A stretch of DNA of 64,000 nt from Balneola sp. EhC07. Lineage in GTDB: Bacteria; Bacteroidota; Rhodothermia; Balneolales; Balneolaceae. Positions 44,303 to 53,508 of the stretch are shown here, one piece after another. The translations under genes and the position numbers were made by a program. The notes under the pieces are model-generated. The model ran no database searches. It was not told where the DNA came from and saw only the letters and a list, made by a program, of their open reading frames with translations. Within the stretch, counting starts at the first letter, position 1, and each line of letters opens with the position of its first letter. The stretch covers positions 62,001 to 126,000 of the forward strand of contig NZ_LXYG01000018.1 of NCBI RefSeq assembly GCF_001650905.1, in the 5' to 3' direction.

Positions 44303-45598
44303 TTAAAAACCGAATAGTCTGGGTAAAAACAGACTTATCTCAGGTACAAATGTGATTAGTAGTAAACTTATAAGCATTACTATAAAAAGAGGTAGCATTG
44401 GTTTGATCACCTTTGTTATGGGAACATCAGCTACGGAGCAACCCACAAATAAAACCGTTCCAACGGGAGGTGTACATAAACCTACAGTTAGGTTAAATAC
44501 TATGATGATTCCAAAATGAACGGGATCAATACCAAGTTCTAAAGCAACAGGTAAAAAAATTGGAGTAAAAATAAGGATGGCGGGAGTGATATCGATAAAC
44601 GCTCCAATAAAAAGAAGAATTAAATTCATGATCAATAAAATAGCGACGCCACTTTCTACCATAGAAAGCAATCCTTCTGATATAGCTTGTGGTATATTTT
44701 CAAAAGAAAGCACCCAAGACATAGCTACAGATGTAGCAATTAACAGCATTACAATCGCTGTTGTTTTAGCTGAGTCTAGTAAGATATCCGGGATCTTCTT
44801 TATCGTAATTTCTCTGTAGATAAATGAGAGAACTAAGGCATAAAGAACAGCTACAGCTGCAGCTTCAGTGGCTGTAAAAATCCCGCCAATTATTCCTCCT
44901 ATTACTACAAAAATTAAAAAAAGACTTGGTATAGCATCAAAAAAGCGGAAAAAGGCAGTTTTAAGAGGTACTCTAACTGCTACTTTATACTTTTTCCGGA
45001 ATGCGATATATCCAGATGTAAGCATGAGTCCCAAACCAACTATTATTCCCGGTAAATAGCCTGCTAAAAAAAGTGCTGCAATCGATACTCCGCCACTTGC
45101 CAAAGAATAGACGATAAGTACGTTACTGGGTGGGATCAGTAAGCCCGTTGTAGATGAAGTTATATTTACGGCAGCGCCAAATTCAGGGTCATAACCTTCT
45201 TCTTTCATTTGAGGATCCATAATCCCGCCAATGGCTGATGCGGCCGCTACCGCTGAACCTGAGATCGCTCCAAAAAGCATTGCTGATATGACATTAACAT
45301 AAGCTAAACCACCTGGTAACATTCCGACCAAAACTTTTGCAAAATCAATGAGCTTCTTAGCGATACCGCCCTGATTCATTAATTGCCCGGCAAGAATAAA
45401 GAAAGGAATAGCCAGAAGCGTAAAGCTGTCAAGTCCGGTCGCCATACGCTGAGCCAATGTTGTAATTGCAGGAAGAGAATCAACGCTAAGCAAAATTGTA
45501 GCTAATGTTGCCACTCCAATACTAAATGCAATTGGAACCCTGATTGAAAGAAGTAGCACAAAAATCAAAATAAGAATCAATATACTTTCAAATCCCAT
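44303..45598 (-). CDS. dctM: TRAP transporter large permease (DctM)
   Basis: A 431-residue protein with about 12 membrane helices, including LRMATGLDSFTLLAIPFFILAGQLMN-type text (GLDSFTLLAIPFFILAGQLM), AMLFGAISGSAVAAASAIGG and PIFLPVALELGIDPVHFGII, all standard for DctM. It is the channel subunit of a tripartite solute carrier driven by sodium. Its start overlaps the dctQ stop by one base, with dctP next. The substrate, from operon context, is probably a uronate or the unsaturated keto-acid. Confidence 0.96.
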   Translation of the reverse strand: MGFESILILILIFVLLLSIRVPIAFSIGVATLATILLSVDSLPAITTLAQRMATGLDSFTLLAIPFFILAGQLMNQGGIAKKLIDFAKVLVGMLPGGLAYVNVISAMLFGAISGSAVAAASAIGGIMDPQMKEEGYDPEFGAAVNITSSTTGLLIPPSNVLIVYSLASGGVSIAALFLAGYLPGIIVGLGLMLTSGYIAFRKKYKVAVRVPLKTAFFRFFDAIPSLFLIFVVIGGIIGGIFTATEAAAVAVLYALVLSFIYREITIKKIPDILLDSAKTTAIVMLLIATSVAMSWVLSFENIPQAISEGLLSMVESGVAILLIMNLILLFIGAFIDITPAILIFTPIFLPVALELGIDPVHFGIIIVFNLTVGLCTPPVGTVLFVGCSVADVPITKVIKPMLPLFIVMLISLLLITFVPEISLFLPRLFGF

Positions 45599-46119
45599 TA
45601 TTGATTCTCCTTTTTATCTAATGAGTATGAAGAATGCTTGATTACCTGTATTCTTCTTGTATTATCAATCAAAAAGTGGATACAGTAAAGAATCATTATA
45701 AAGCCACTAATTGGAAGAACCGAATAGACATAACCCAATGGGATATTCAGTGCAGCAGAAGTTTGTTCTAAAAAGAGGGTAACGAAAACTAATCTGGATC
45801 CGCCAATAATAAGCACACTAATCACAAAAATTAGTATTACAACCTGAGCTAAAGAATCAATAATCAATGATTGCTTTTGACTAAGTTTGTGGGATAGAAG
45901 GTCAATAGATAAATGAAGTCTTTTACCGAGCATGTAAGCGCCACCTAATAAACTTACCCAGATCAAAAGAAATCGCGCAAGTTCATCAGTAAATGAACTT
46001 GGGTTAGATAAAATAAACCTGCTAAAAATTTGCCAAAGAACATCAACAACAAGTACTCCCATTATAGTTATGAGAATAATTTCCAGAATTCGATTTAGTG
46101 TATGTATCAACCTATTCAT
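45598..46119 (-). CDS. dctQ: TRAP transporter small permease (DctQ)
   Basis: A 173-residue protein with four membrane helices and the family motif TDELARFLLIWVSLLGGAYML. It begins MNRLIHTLNRILEIILITIMG. It holds dctM and dctP together in the inner membrane. The start overlaps the dctP stop by one base and its end overlaps dctM by one base. Confidence 0.95.
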   Translation of the reverse strand: MNRLIHTLNRILEIILITIMGVLVVDVLWQIFSRFILSNPSSFTDELARFLLIWVSLLGGAYMLGKRLHLSIDLLSHKLSQKQSLIIDSLAQVVILIFVISVLIIGGSRLVFVTLFLEQTSAALNIPLGYVYSVLPISGFIMILYCIHFLIDNTRRIQVIKHSSYSLDKKENQ

Positions 46120-47102
46120 TAACCTTCCACCTTTTGTATTCTGTCTATTAAGTCCTTTTTTAATGGATCTTGCTTATAAGTTTCATATAAGTCTTTAACT
46201 TTTTCCTGGAATTGATACTTCTCAGGATATATAATTTCAACTCCGGCTTCTTTAACTTTTTCTAGGGCAACTGTACTAGCTTTTTTCCATAGTTCTTTCT
46301 GGTATTCAGCGGATTCTGATGCAGCATTTTGCAACCATTCTTTTTCTTTACTAGATAATGAATTCCATATATGAGTACTTATGATTAGTACATCAGGTAC
46401 AGCTGTATGTTCGTCAATGGTATAGTATTTACTGACCTCATAATGTCTGGAAGTATAGAAACTGGGAGGATTATTCTCAGCTCCATCAACAACTCCTTGC
46501 TGCAATGCAGTATAAAGTTCACCAAAAGAAATAGGGGTTGGAGATCCGCCTAAAGACCGAACCATGGACATGGCAGTCTGACTTTCCATGACCCTGATCT
46601 TTTGTCCTTCAAGATCTGATGGGGAATAAATAGGTTTATCTTTTGTATAGAAACTTCGGCTACCTGCATCATAGAAGCATAGCCCTTGAAACCAAAATCT
46701 TGTTCCATCATTTAAAATTTCACTTCCTATTTCACCTTCTAATACATTAAAACGGTGTTGTTCACTGTTAAAGATAAACGGGATACTCAAAACGCTGTAG
46801 GATGGCGCAAAATTTTCTAACACACTAGCGGAAACTTTAGTGATGCCAACGCTACCAATTTGTAACAATTCAACTAACTCGCGTTCCGTGCCTAACTGTT
46901 GACTAGGGTAGATCTTAATTTTCATCTGTCCTTTAGAGTTCTTTTCCAGAAGTTCACTCATGTAAACCATACTCTTATGAACCGGATGGGATACATCAAG
47001 ACCGTGACCCAGCTTAATTACTTTAACATCACTAGCGGTATTGCACGCCACAGACGTGAGTAACAGACCAAAAAAAAGGATACCTTTATAAAGGGTTTTC
47101 AT
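46119..47102 (-). CDS. dctP: TRAP transporter solute-binding lipoprotein (DctP)
   Basis: A 327-residue binding protein with a lipoprotein signal (FFGLLLTSVACNTAS). Characteristic segments include IKLGHGLDVSHPVHKSMVYM, YPSQQLGTERELVELLQIGSVG and IRVMESQTAMSMVRSLGGSPTPISFGELYTALQQGVVDGAENNP; the latter holds the Arg that binds a carboxylate in this family, so the ligand should be an acid sugar. I chose ATG at 47100-47102; a TTG 18 bases upstream would only lengthen the signal peptide. It heads the minus-strand arm behind the divergent promoter with the operator at 47128. Confidence 0.93.
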   Translation of the reverse strand: MKTLYKGILFFGLLLTSVACNTASDVKVIKLGHGLDVSHPVHKSMVYMSELLEKNSKGQMKIKIYPSQQLGTERELVELLQIGSVGITKVSASVLENFAPSYSVLSIPFIFNSEQHRFNVLEGEIGSEILNDGTRFWFQGLCFYDAGSRSFYTKDKPIYSPSDLEGQKIRVMESQTAMSMVRSLGGSPTPISFGELYTALQQGVVDGAENNPPSFYTSRHYEVSKYYTIDEHTAVPDVLIISTHIWNSLSSKEKEWLQNAASESAEYQKELWKKASTVALEKVKEAGVEIIYPEKYQFQEKVKDLYETYKQDPLKKDLIDRIQKVEG

Positions 47103-47127
47103 CGATAGTTTTTGAAACAAAATTATA

Positions 47128-47153
47128 TATACTTATTATACCTAATATGCTTT
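47128..47153. promoter_or_regulatory. Candidate operator in the dctP / SDR divergent promoter
   Basis: Three imperfect 8-mers at a 9-base period: TATACTTA (47128-47135), TATACCTA (47137-47144) and TATGCTTT (47146-47153). It lies 26 bases before the dctP start and 74 bases before the SDR start, able to serve both directions. The middle 8-mer equals those upstream of the receptor and the regulator. Confidence 0.5.
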
Positions 47154-47226
47154 TATAGAGCAAGCTAAATAGTAGAGTAATTTGCTGAATTACAGAAATT
47201 TCTATTAAACAAATGTAAAAAGTATT

Positions 47227-48033
47227 ATGAGTCGCTTTAAGAATAAAGTAGTAATTGTAACAGGAGGCGGAGGTTCGCTTGGTGGAAGCATAGCTGAAAA
47301 ATTTGTTGAAGAGGGCGCAAAAGTTGTGCTTTTGGGAAGGACATTATCCTCACTTGAAGAACAGGCTGAAAAAATAGATCCTGTGGGAGAATCTGTTTTG
47401 TGCATTAGCACAAATGTTTTGGATGAGAACGAGCTTATAGATGCCAAAAATAAGATTTTAGATTCCTTTGGGGATATCGATATCCTGGTTAATGCTGCAG
47501 GTGGAAATCGAAAAGGAGCCACTATCAATCCTGAGCAAACCTTTTTTGATCTGTCAGTAAAAGATTTTGAAGGAGTAACACAATTGAATTTAATGGGGAC
47601 TTTGTTGCCTTGTTACATCTTCGGAAAAGTTTTCGCTGATAAGAAAGAGGGAGTGATTCTAAATCTTTCATCGATGGCAGCAGATAGGGTTATAACCAGA
47701 GTAATGGGATATTCTGCATCGAAAGCGGCAGCCGAAAATTTTACTAAATCTCTGGCAATTGAAATGGCTTTAAAATTTGGAGAAGGAATCCGTGTTAATG
47801 CTATTGCTCCCGGGTTTTTTATTGGAGAACAGAACCGTTTTCTACTGTTAAATGAAGATGGCTCATATACGGAAAGAGGAGAGACTATTATTGCAAATAC
47901 CCCAATGAAAAGATTTGGTGAAAAGAACGAAGTTGCCGGCCCGGCACTTTTTCTTTGCAGTGATGAAGCTAAGTTTATTACAGGCACCGTGCTACCTATT
48001 GATGGTGGTTTTAGTGCATTTAGCGGAGTTTGA
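47227..48033 (+). CDS. SDR-type D-mannonate oxidoreductase (fructuronate reductase)
   Basis: A 268-residue short-chain dehydrogenase with TGGGGSLGGSIAEKF, LVNAAGGNRKGAT, catalytic YSASKAAAENFTKSLAIEMA and VNAIAPGFFIGEQNR, ending LPIDGGFSAFSGV. GGNRKGAT and GFFIGEQNR are typical of the SDR enzymes that replace UxuB, converting D-fructuronate to D-mannonate. The next gene, uxuA, lies 1 base away, so both steps are co-expressed. It diverges from dctP. UxaC, which makes fructuronate from glucuronate, is not in the window. Confidence 0.85.
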   Translation: MSRFKNKVVIVTGGGGSLGGSIAEKFVEEGAKVVLLGRTLSSLEEQAEKIDPVGESVLCISTNVLDENELIDAKNKILDSFGDIDILVNAAGGNRKGATINPEQTFFDLSVKDFEGVTQLNLMGTLLPCYIFGKVFADKKEGVILNLSSMAADRVITRVMGYSASKAAAENFTKSLAIEMALKFGEGIRVNAIAPGFFIGEQNRFLLLNEDGSYTERGETIIANTPMKRFGEKNEVAGPALFLCSDEAKFITGTVLPIDGGFSAFSGV

Positions 48034-48034
48034 G

Positions 48035-49240
48035 ATGTCAATGATTCAGTCTTGGAGATGGTACGGTCCAAATGATGATGTTACACTTTCAGATATTGAA
48101 CAGGCCGGAGCTTATGGAGTAGTGCATGCATTACATCATATTCCTGTGGGGCAAGTGTGGACAGTTTTAGAAATTGAAGAACGTCAAAAATTTATCGAAT
48201 GGGATGCTTCAAAGGGTGTACCCAGAAACTTAAAATGGATTGTTGTTGAAAGCTTGAATGTTCATGAGAGCATAAAAAAGGGTTTAGCTGACAGAGACGA
48301 GTTGATAGATAATTATAAGGAATCGCTTAGAAATTTAGCTGCTTGTGGTATACAGGTTGTGTGTTACAACTTTATGCCGGTACTCGATTGGACAAGAACC
48401 GATTTGAATTTTAATTATAAAGATGGATCTAAGGCACTTAGATTTGATTCTGTTGCTCTGGCAGCTTTTGACATATTCATTTTGAAAAGGCAGGGTGCTG
48501 TAGATGATTACGATTCGGACATAAAAGAAAAAGCTAAATTATACTTTAAGAAGCTTTCTGCTAAAGAATGTGATACACTTGCCAAAAACATACTTCAGGG
48601 GGTACCCGGCAGCGGGTCAGTTTTGACTTTGGATGAGTTTAGAAGTTATTTGAAATTGTATGAAGGAATCACAAAAGAAAAGCTTAGAGAAAACCTAAAG
48701 TACTTTCTTCAACAAATAATTCCTGTTGCTCAAGAACTTAATATAAAGTTGTGTTGTCATCCTGATGATCCACCGCATTCTATTTTTGGGCTTCCCAGAA
48801 TTGTTTCAACCGAGGAAGATCTGAATTATTTAGTTGAATCGGTAAAAAGCCCTTCAAACGGGATTACGTTTTGTACCGGCTCACTGGGACCAAATCCGGA
48901 GAATGATTTACCAGGAATTGTAAATCGTCTGGGTGAGTATATTCATTTCGTCCATTTAAGAAATATTCAGAGAGAAGAATCAGGAAGCTTTCACGAAGCT
49001 GATCATTTGGATGGAAGTGTAGATATGTATAAAGTAATGAGAGCACTTGTTAAGGAATGCGATAAAAGAAAAGAAAATGGCAGGAGCGATTATCGAATAC
49101 CATTTCGCCCTGATCATGGTCATCAAATGCTTGACGACCTTAACAAAAAAATAAAATTTCACGGATATTCAGCTATCGGCAGGCTTAGGGGATTAGCTGA
49201 ACTAAGAGGTTTAGAAGAGGGCATTCGCCGAAACAACTAG
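48035..49240 (+). CDS. uxuA: Mannonate dehydratase
   Basis: A 401-residue UxuA with the family start SWRWYGPNDDVTLSDIEQAGA and later CCHPDDPPHSIFGLPRIVST, GITFCTGSLGPNP, HLRNIQREESGSFHEADHLDG and DYRIPFRPDHGHQMLDD. It dehydrates D-mannonate to KDG, joining the glucuronate branch to the KdgK/Eda pathway. I start it at ATG 48035 (after GGAG), 1 base after the SDR stop; a longer frame runs back into the SDR gene but is not credible. It ends the uronate section. Confidence 0.96.
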   Translation: MSMIQSWRWYGPNDDVTLSDIEQAGAYGVVHALHHIPVGQVWTVLEIEERQKFIEWDASKGVPRNLKWIVVESLNVHESIKKGLADRDELIDNYKESLRNLAACGIQVVCYNFMPVLDWTRTDLNFNYKDGSKALRFDSVALAAFDIFILKRQGAVDDYDSDIKEKAKLYFKKLSAKECDTLAKNILQGVPGSGSVLTLDEFRSYLKLYEGITKEKLRENLKYFLQQIIPVAQELNIKLCCHPDDPPHSIFGLPRIVSTEEDLNYLVESVKSPSNGITFCTGSLGPNPENDLPGIVNRLGEYIHFVHLRNIQREESGSFHEADHLDGSVDMYKVMRALVKECDKRKENGRSDYRIPFRPDHGHQMLDDLNKKIKFHGYSAIGRLRGLAELRGLEEGIRRNN

Positions 49241-49493
49241 ATCCGTACCTGCTTCCGTTATCCTTGATAACTTTATTTAAGAGCACTATGGAAAGCTGAT
49301 TGTCTCATGAATAGGCAATCTGCTAGATAGCATTCCTTATATGAATATTTTTTCTGATATCATTCAGTATTTAAATTTTAACTGAATTGATTTTGATTAC
49401 AGGTTCAGTAAAAAATAGTTGTAATAAAACTGTTTTACTTTAGTCTGATTTTAGCTTTCTTTCGGTGATAAATTTTAATCCAATGATTATAAA

Positions 49494-51047
49494 GTGAATA
49501 CAGAGACAGCAAAGCAAAATAAATCCTTTTTTAATCGCTTTTTGGACGGCATAGAGTACGCAGGAAATAAATTACCGGATCCGGCTATTTTATTTCTATT
49601 ACTTCTGGCAATGGTTTGGGTGCTGTCACTGATTCTTTCTCCGTTTGATTTTGCAGAAATTGATCCGAGAACAGGGCAAAACATTGAGATCATTAATTTA
49701 TTAACAGGTTCTCAGTTGGCTGCTTTTCTGGCTAGCATGGTGAACACCTTTGTAACATTTGCTCCATTGGGAATTGTACTGGTTGCAATGTTAGGGGTTG
49801 GGGTTGCTGAACATTCAGGATATATAAATACAGCTATTAAATATGTACTTAGTTTTACCCCAAAGGCGCTTTTAACTCCTGTTTTGATCTTAGTTGCTAT
49901 TGTAAGTCATACAGCCACAGATGCGGGATATGTGCTTGTTATTCCACTTGGAGGTGTGATTTTTTATGCCGCAGGCAGGCATCCTGTAGCCGGTATTGCA
50001 GCCGCTTTCGCAGGTGTTTCAGGAGGGTTCAGTGCTAATTTTATCCCGTCAGGCATTGATCCATTACTTCAGAGTTTTACGCAATCAGCCGCACAGATCA
50101 TTAATCCTGATATGCTGATTAACCCTTTAAATAATTGGTTTTTTACGAGTGCATCCAGTGTGTTAATTGTTCTTATCGGTTGGTATATCACTGATAAAAT
50201 AGTTGAACCGAGATTGAAAGATGTAGAACTCGATGACGATATTGACTTGGAAGGCGCTGATGAACTGGGAAATATTTCAGCTACTGAAAAGAGATCTTTT
50301 TGGATTGCTACAAGTGTAATGGTTATTGGTTTAATAGGATTGTTTTTCTGGGTTTATCCAGAAAACTCATCAATGAGAGCGCCAGATGGAGAAATAACAG
50401 ATTTTCAAGCTCCTCTAATGCAATCTATTGTACCGCTCATTTTCTTACTGTTTTGGGTTCCCGGAATTCTATATGGATACCTTTCCGGAGGATATTCAAA
50501 AACTAAGGATATCATTGATGGTATGAGTAAGTCGATGGGAGATATGGCTTACTATATTGTGATGGCATTTTTCTGTGCATTGTTTATCGATGCGTTTGCC
50601 AAATCGAATATCGGAGTCTTGATCGCTTTAAAAGGGGCAGGTTATCTTCAGGCTTTAGATCTTCCGGGGCAAGTAACTATTGTTGGAATTATATTTCTTA
50701 CAGCTTTTGTAAACCTGATGGTAGGTTCTGCCTCTGCCAAATGGGCGTTGATCAGTCCGATCTTTGTTCCAATGTTAATGGGACTTGGGATTTCACCTGA
50801 TCTGACACAAGCGGCTTACAGAGTTGGTGATTCTGTTTCAAATATTATTACTCCGTTGATGCCTTATTTCCCACTCGTTGTGGTATTTTGCCAGCGCTAT
50901 GTTAAGAAAACAGGAATTGGAACACTGGTTTCTGTAATGTTACCATATTCAATTGTATTTCTGATCTCATGGACCATATTCTTACTGATATACTGGTACC
51001 TTGGAATTCCACTAGGACTACAAGCTGCTTATGAGTATGTGATGTAG
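49494..51047 (+). CDS. AbgT family transporter (p-aminobenzoyl-glutamate type)
   Basis: A 517-residue protein with about 12 membrane helices. It starts (GTG, no ATG nearby) NTETAKQNKSFFNRFLDGIE and has HTATDAGYVLVIPLGGVIFYAAGRHP, GVSGGFSANFIPSGIDPL and LVGSASAKWALISPIFVPM as in AbgT. The family exports or imports p-aminobenzoyl-glutamate and related folate or sulfa compounds. It stands alone after a 253-base gap containing no visible gene, and no operator motif lies upstream, so it is probably not part of the polysaccharide locus. Substrate is unknown. Confidence 0.92.
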   Translation: MNTETAKQNKSFFNRFLDGIEYAGNKLPDPAILFLLLLAMVWVLSLILSPFDFAEIDPRTGQNIEIINLLTGSQLAAFLASMVNTFVTFAPLGIVLVAMLGVGVAEHSGYINTAIKYVLSFTPKALLTPVLILVAIVSHTATDAGYVLVIPLGGVIFYAAGRHPVAGIAAAFAGVSGGFSANFIPSGIDPLLQSFTQSAAQIINPDMLINPLNNWFFTSASSVLIVLIGWYITDKIVEPRLKDVELDDDIDLEGADELGNISATEKRSFWIATSVMVIGLIGLFFWVYPENSSMRAPDGEITDFQAPLMQSIVPLIFLLFWVPGILYGYLSGGYSKTKDIIDGMSKSMGDMAYYIVMAFFCALFIDAFAKSNIGVLIALKGAGYLQALDLPGQVTIVGIIFLTAFVNLMVGSASAKWALISPIFVPMLMGLGISPDLTQAAYRVGDSVSNIITPLMPYFPLVVVFCQRYVKKTGIGTLVSVMLPYSIVFLISWTIFLLIYWYLGIPLGLQAAYEYVM

Positions 51048-51057
51048 GTTCTTTTAA

Positions 51058-51098
51058 GGGAAAAGGGAAAAGGGAAAAGGGAAAAGGGAAAAGGGAAA
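51058..51098. repeat. Heptanucleotide tandem repeat (AAAAGGG)x5
   Basis: GGG followed by five perfect AAAAGGG units (51061-51095) and a trailing AAA. It lies 10 bases after the AbgT gene in a gap with no ORF I can support. A 7-base unit is not a multiple of three, so slippage would be a plausible source of length variation between strains. Confidence 0.95.
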
Positions 51099-51119
51099 GT
51101 GTGCGTCCTGTTGGATTCA
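51099..51119 (-). repeat. tRNA-3'-end-like fragment
   Basis: The 9-mer GTGCGTCCT, followed four bases later by GATTC and AA, matches the last 20 bases of tRNA-Val (53508-53528) in the same orientation, with four changed bases in between and one missing. The rest of the tRNA is absent. It may be a remnant of an old integration site or a chance similarity. Confidence 0.4.
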
Positions 51120-51285
51120 ATTTATAGGAAGTAATCCTGAAAAGGTTCAAACGGAATAAATTGCCTAACCTTCAACGATGGCTTGCTAAGAGCTGTCAAG
51201 ATATCAATGCCTCGGGTTGTAAAACAAGAAAACCAAACAGAGGACTGAACTCACCATTCAGAATGCCACATTCAAAATTTCTCTA

Positions 51286-53448
51286 TTATTTAATCAATAT
51301 CATTTTTCGAGTAGTACTACCATCAGGGGTGTTTAAACGATAGAAATACATGCCACTTGCAAACTGGGTTGCATTCCAAGTTACAGAATGAGAACCTTTC
51401 GATTTAAGAGAATTAATCAAAGTTGTTACTTTTTGTCCTGTAGAATTGTAAATAGAAAGAGTTACATGACTAGAGTTAGCAAGAGTGTAATTAATATTGG
51501 TAGTTGGATTAAAAGGATTTGGATAGTTTTGTTTGAGTGAAAATTCATCTACAGTAACTATACTTTCATCAGAAATTGATGTTGCTTCAGATCCCATAAA
51601 ACTCATGATACGATTCATTACTTCTTTTCTTACCGAATCTGGATAAATGGTTTCGAATGGAAAACCGAGATAAACAACTTTTCCTGGAATATTTCCATCA
51701 TCAAACATTCCTTTAAACTGAATTGCAGCTACTTGTTGAGAACTAACACTTGAATAAATTAGAGATGCATCACTATCATTGGTGGGTGTTAAAACATCAG
51801 GATATTGCACATTATAACTTCCATTTGTGCCATTATCGAAAGTGATAGAGGAAATTCCGTCAAAAATTGAGCCTGCAGTGGGTTCAGTGGTATAAAAGGT
51901 TGCAGTTTGATTATTTGGAGCGTCTAACTGATACTTAGCCTTTAAATAATTATGGAAAAATGCTTTGTCGTTAGTACTACCACGGTTATCCAAATCCCAT
52001 GCAATTTCAGCTCCAGAAACAAATAATGAGCCACCATTCTGCAAGAACGATTTCACCTTAGTTTGTTCTGTATCATTAAACGTTTCGTCAGCGGTACTTT
52101 CTGTACCTAAAATCCAGAGAACAATATCATAATCCTCTAAGGAAAGCTGGTCATCAATTATTGCATCATTACTAGCAGCGTCGAACGAATATTCATTATC
52201 GTGAAGCGCTTGACCATGTTCTTTTATAAAATCAAACGTGTTTCCAGAAGTATTTCGATCGAACCCATTAATTACCAATATATTATTTTGCAACTGATTT
52301 GGGACAACAGCTAAAACTTCAGAATAATCGCTTTCTTCAGTTTCTGAAATCGCCTGAATTTTCAGATAAGTAACAGTATTAGGCTCTAACCCTGAAATTT
52401 CAAATGAATTTGTGGTAAATGTCTCGAATTCAGAAAAAAAAACTCCATTCAAACTTAAAAATACTCTGTATGAATTCACTTCAGGATTTTCTTTTATAAT
52501 CACCTGAGCTGTTGTTGAATCGCTAGATATAACACTGATGTTCTTCGGAGGGGGAAGTTCAGAATCACCGGCTAATGGATAATATGGTTTTCTGATTGAG
52601 CCTTCGTCACTGAATAGCGATGCCATTTCGACATCAGTTAAAACTTCAGTTATGAGAAGTGATTGATTATTTATGACCACACTATCTCGGACTAATCTAA
52701 TTCCATGGCTGTAGTCCGCATAAGTTTCTCCATGACCCGCATACACTGGCTGAATAGGAGTTCCACTTAAATAATGCCATCCATAAATAACTACTCGGTT
52801 ACTTGAATTACCATAAATACGATTTGAAATGATTACATCTTTTTTGTGTCCGGCAACGAGCGCGCCAAGTGGTTCTTCAGAAAGCTGTTCTGCGCGTTGA
52901 GCTTTCACGGTGATGTTATGATCCCACATAACCGGAATAGTGGTCATTTCTGAGCTTGCTGCAATCGGAGAAGGCGATAATTTAGCTGTGGCTTCACTCC
53001 AAATTTGATCAACCATTTGTTTGGTTGGAAGAGTGAAAGATAAACTATCAGCAAGTTTTTGAGCTAAAATGGGTGTCATTGGCATTAAAAAATAATTGCT
53101 ATCAGAACCAACAGCCATGTAATCGGGAGTAACGAAATAAGTTACATTGTAAACCGAATCATTTATAGTTTTAGAAATTGAAATAGGAACTAACTCGCGT
53201 AGAAAGTCGGGTACATTTCCAGCAATAATCTGATTATAAATTTCTGCTTCTCTGTTTTCAAGTGATAGATTTTCGATCTGATTTTTAAATTCACTACCTG
53301 AAATGGCTTGAGCTGAACGAGCAGGAAGAGGAAGTGTTTGAGCAAGAAGAATTTCAGAAGTTCCTAATAAAAGGAGAGAGAGAAATACTAGCTTCTGAAG
53401 GTTGAAAATGTTTTTGGATATAGCCCGTAGCTTTGAATATGAGTTCAT
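51286..53448 (-). CDS. Secreted fibronectin-type-III protein with C-terminal sorting domain
   Basis: A 720-residue protein with a signal peptide (LLLGTSEILLAQ). The N-terminal 250 residues (YFVTPDYMAVGSDSNYFLMP, SNRVVIYGWHYLSGTPIQPVY, GETYADYSHGIRL) resemble Bacteroidota secreted proteins sometimes annotated as xanthan lyase, without certainty. A fibronectin III domain (NPEVNSYRVFLSLNGVFFSE) and a Rossmann-like domain (ILVINGFDRNTSGNTFDF, YDIVLWILGTESTADE) follow. The last 80 residues start KQNYPNPFNPTTNIN and end MYFYRLNTPDGSTTRKMIL, the type A sorting domain. It should be exported and anchored or released at the cell surface. It lies between the tRNA-like fragment and tRNA-Val. Activity is unknown. 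Confidence 0.72.
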   Translation of the reverse strand: MNSYSKLRAISKNIFNLQKLVFLSLLLLGTSEILLAQTLPLPARSAQAISGSEFKNQIENLSLENREAEIYNQIIAGNVPDFLRELVPISISKTINDSVYNVTYFVTPDYMAVGSDSNYFLMPMTPILAQKLADSLSFTLPTKQMVDQIWSEATAKLSPSPIAASSEMTTIPVMWDHNITVKAQRAEQLSEEPLGALVAGHKKDVIISNRIYGNSSNRVVIYGWHYLSGTPIQPVYAGHGETYADYSHGIRLVRDSVVINNQSLLITEVLTDVEMASLFSDEGSIRKPYYPLAGDSELPPPKNISVISSDSTTAQVIIKENPEVNSYRVFLSLNGVFFSEFETFTTNSFEISGLEPNTVTYLKIQAISETEESDYSEVLAVVPNQLQNNILVINGFDRNTSGNTFDFIKEHGQALHDNEYSFDAASNDAIIDDQLSLEDYDIVLWILGTESTADETFNDTEQTKVKSFLQNGGSLFVSGAEIAWDLDNRGSTNDKAFFHNYLKAKYQLDAPNNQTATFYTTEPTAGSIFDGISSITFDNGTNGSYNVQYPDVLTPTNDSDASLIYSSVSSQQVAAIQFKGMFDDGNIPGKVVYLGFPFETIYPDSVRKEVMNRIMSFMGSEATSISDESIVTVDEFSLKQNYPNPFNPTTNINYTLANSSHVTLSIYNSTGQKVTTLINSLKSKGSHSVTWNATQFASGMYFYRLNTPDGSTTRKMILIK

Positions 53449-53508
53449 CGAAGTAAATAAATTTAGGATGCTTAGGAGGTCATAAGATATGCAAAGGAAA
53501 GGATAATG

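Noticed and set aside
47915-48034. A 40-codon N-terminal extension of uxuA
   Set aside because: It overlaps the end of the SDR gene in another frame, while the family start MIQSWRWYG follows directly after GGAG at 48035.
47613-48071. A 152-codon open frame antisense to the SDR and uxuA junction
   Set aside because: It overlaps two clear enzymes and shows no domain or initiation signal.
49494-51047. AbgT transporter as part of the polysaccharide locus
   Set aside because: A 253-base gap, no operator motif and no sugar-related family text separate it from uxuA.
51058-51098. Heptanucleotide array as a CRISPR
   Set aside because: Units are 7 bases with no spacers and no cas genes nearby.
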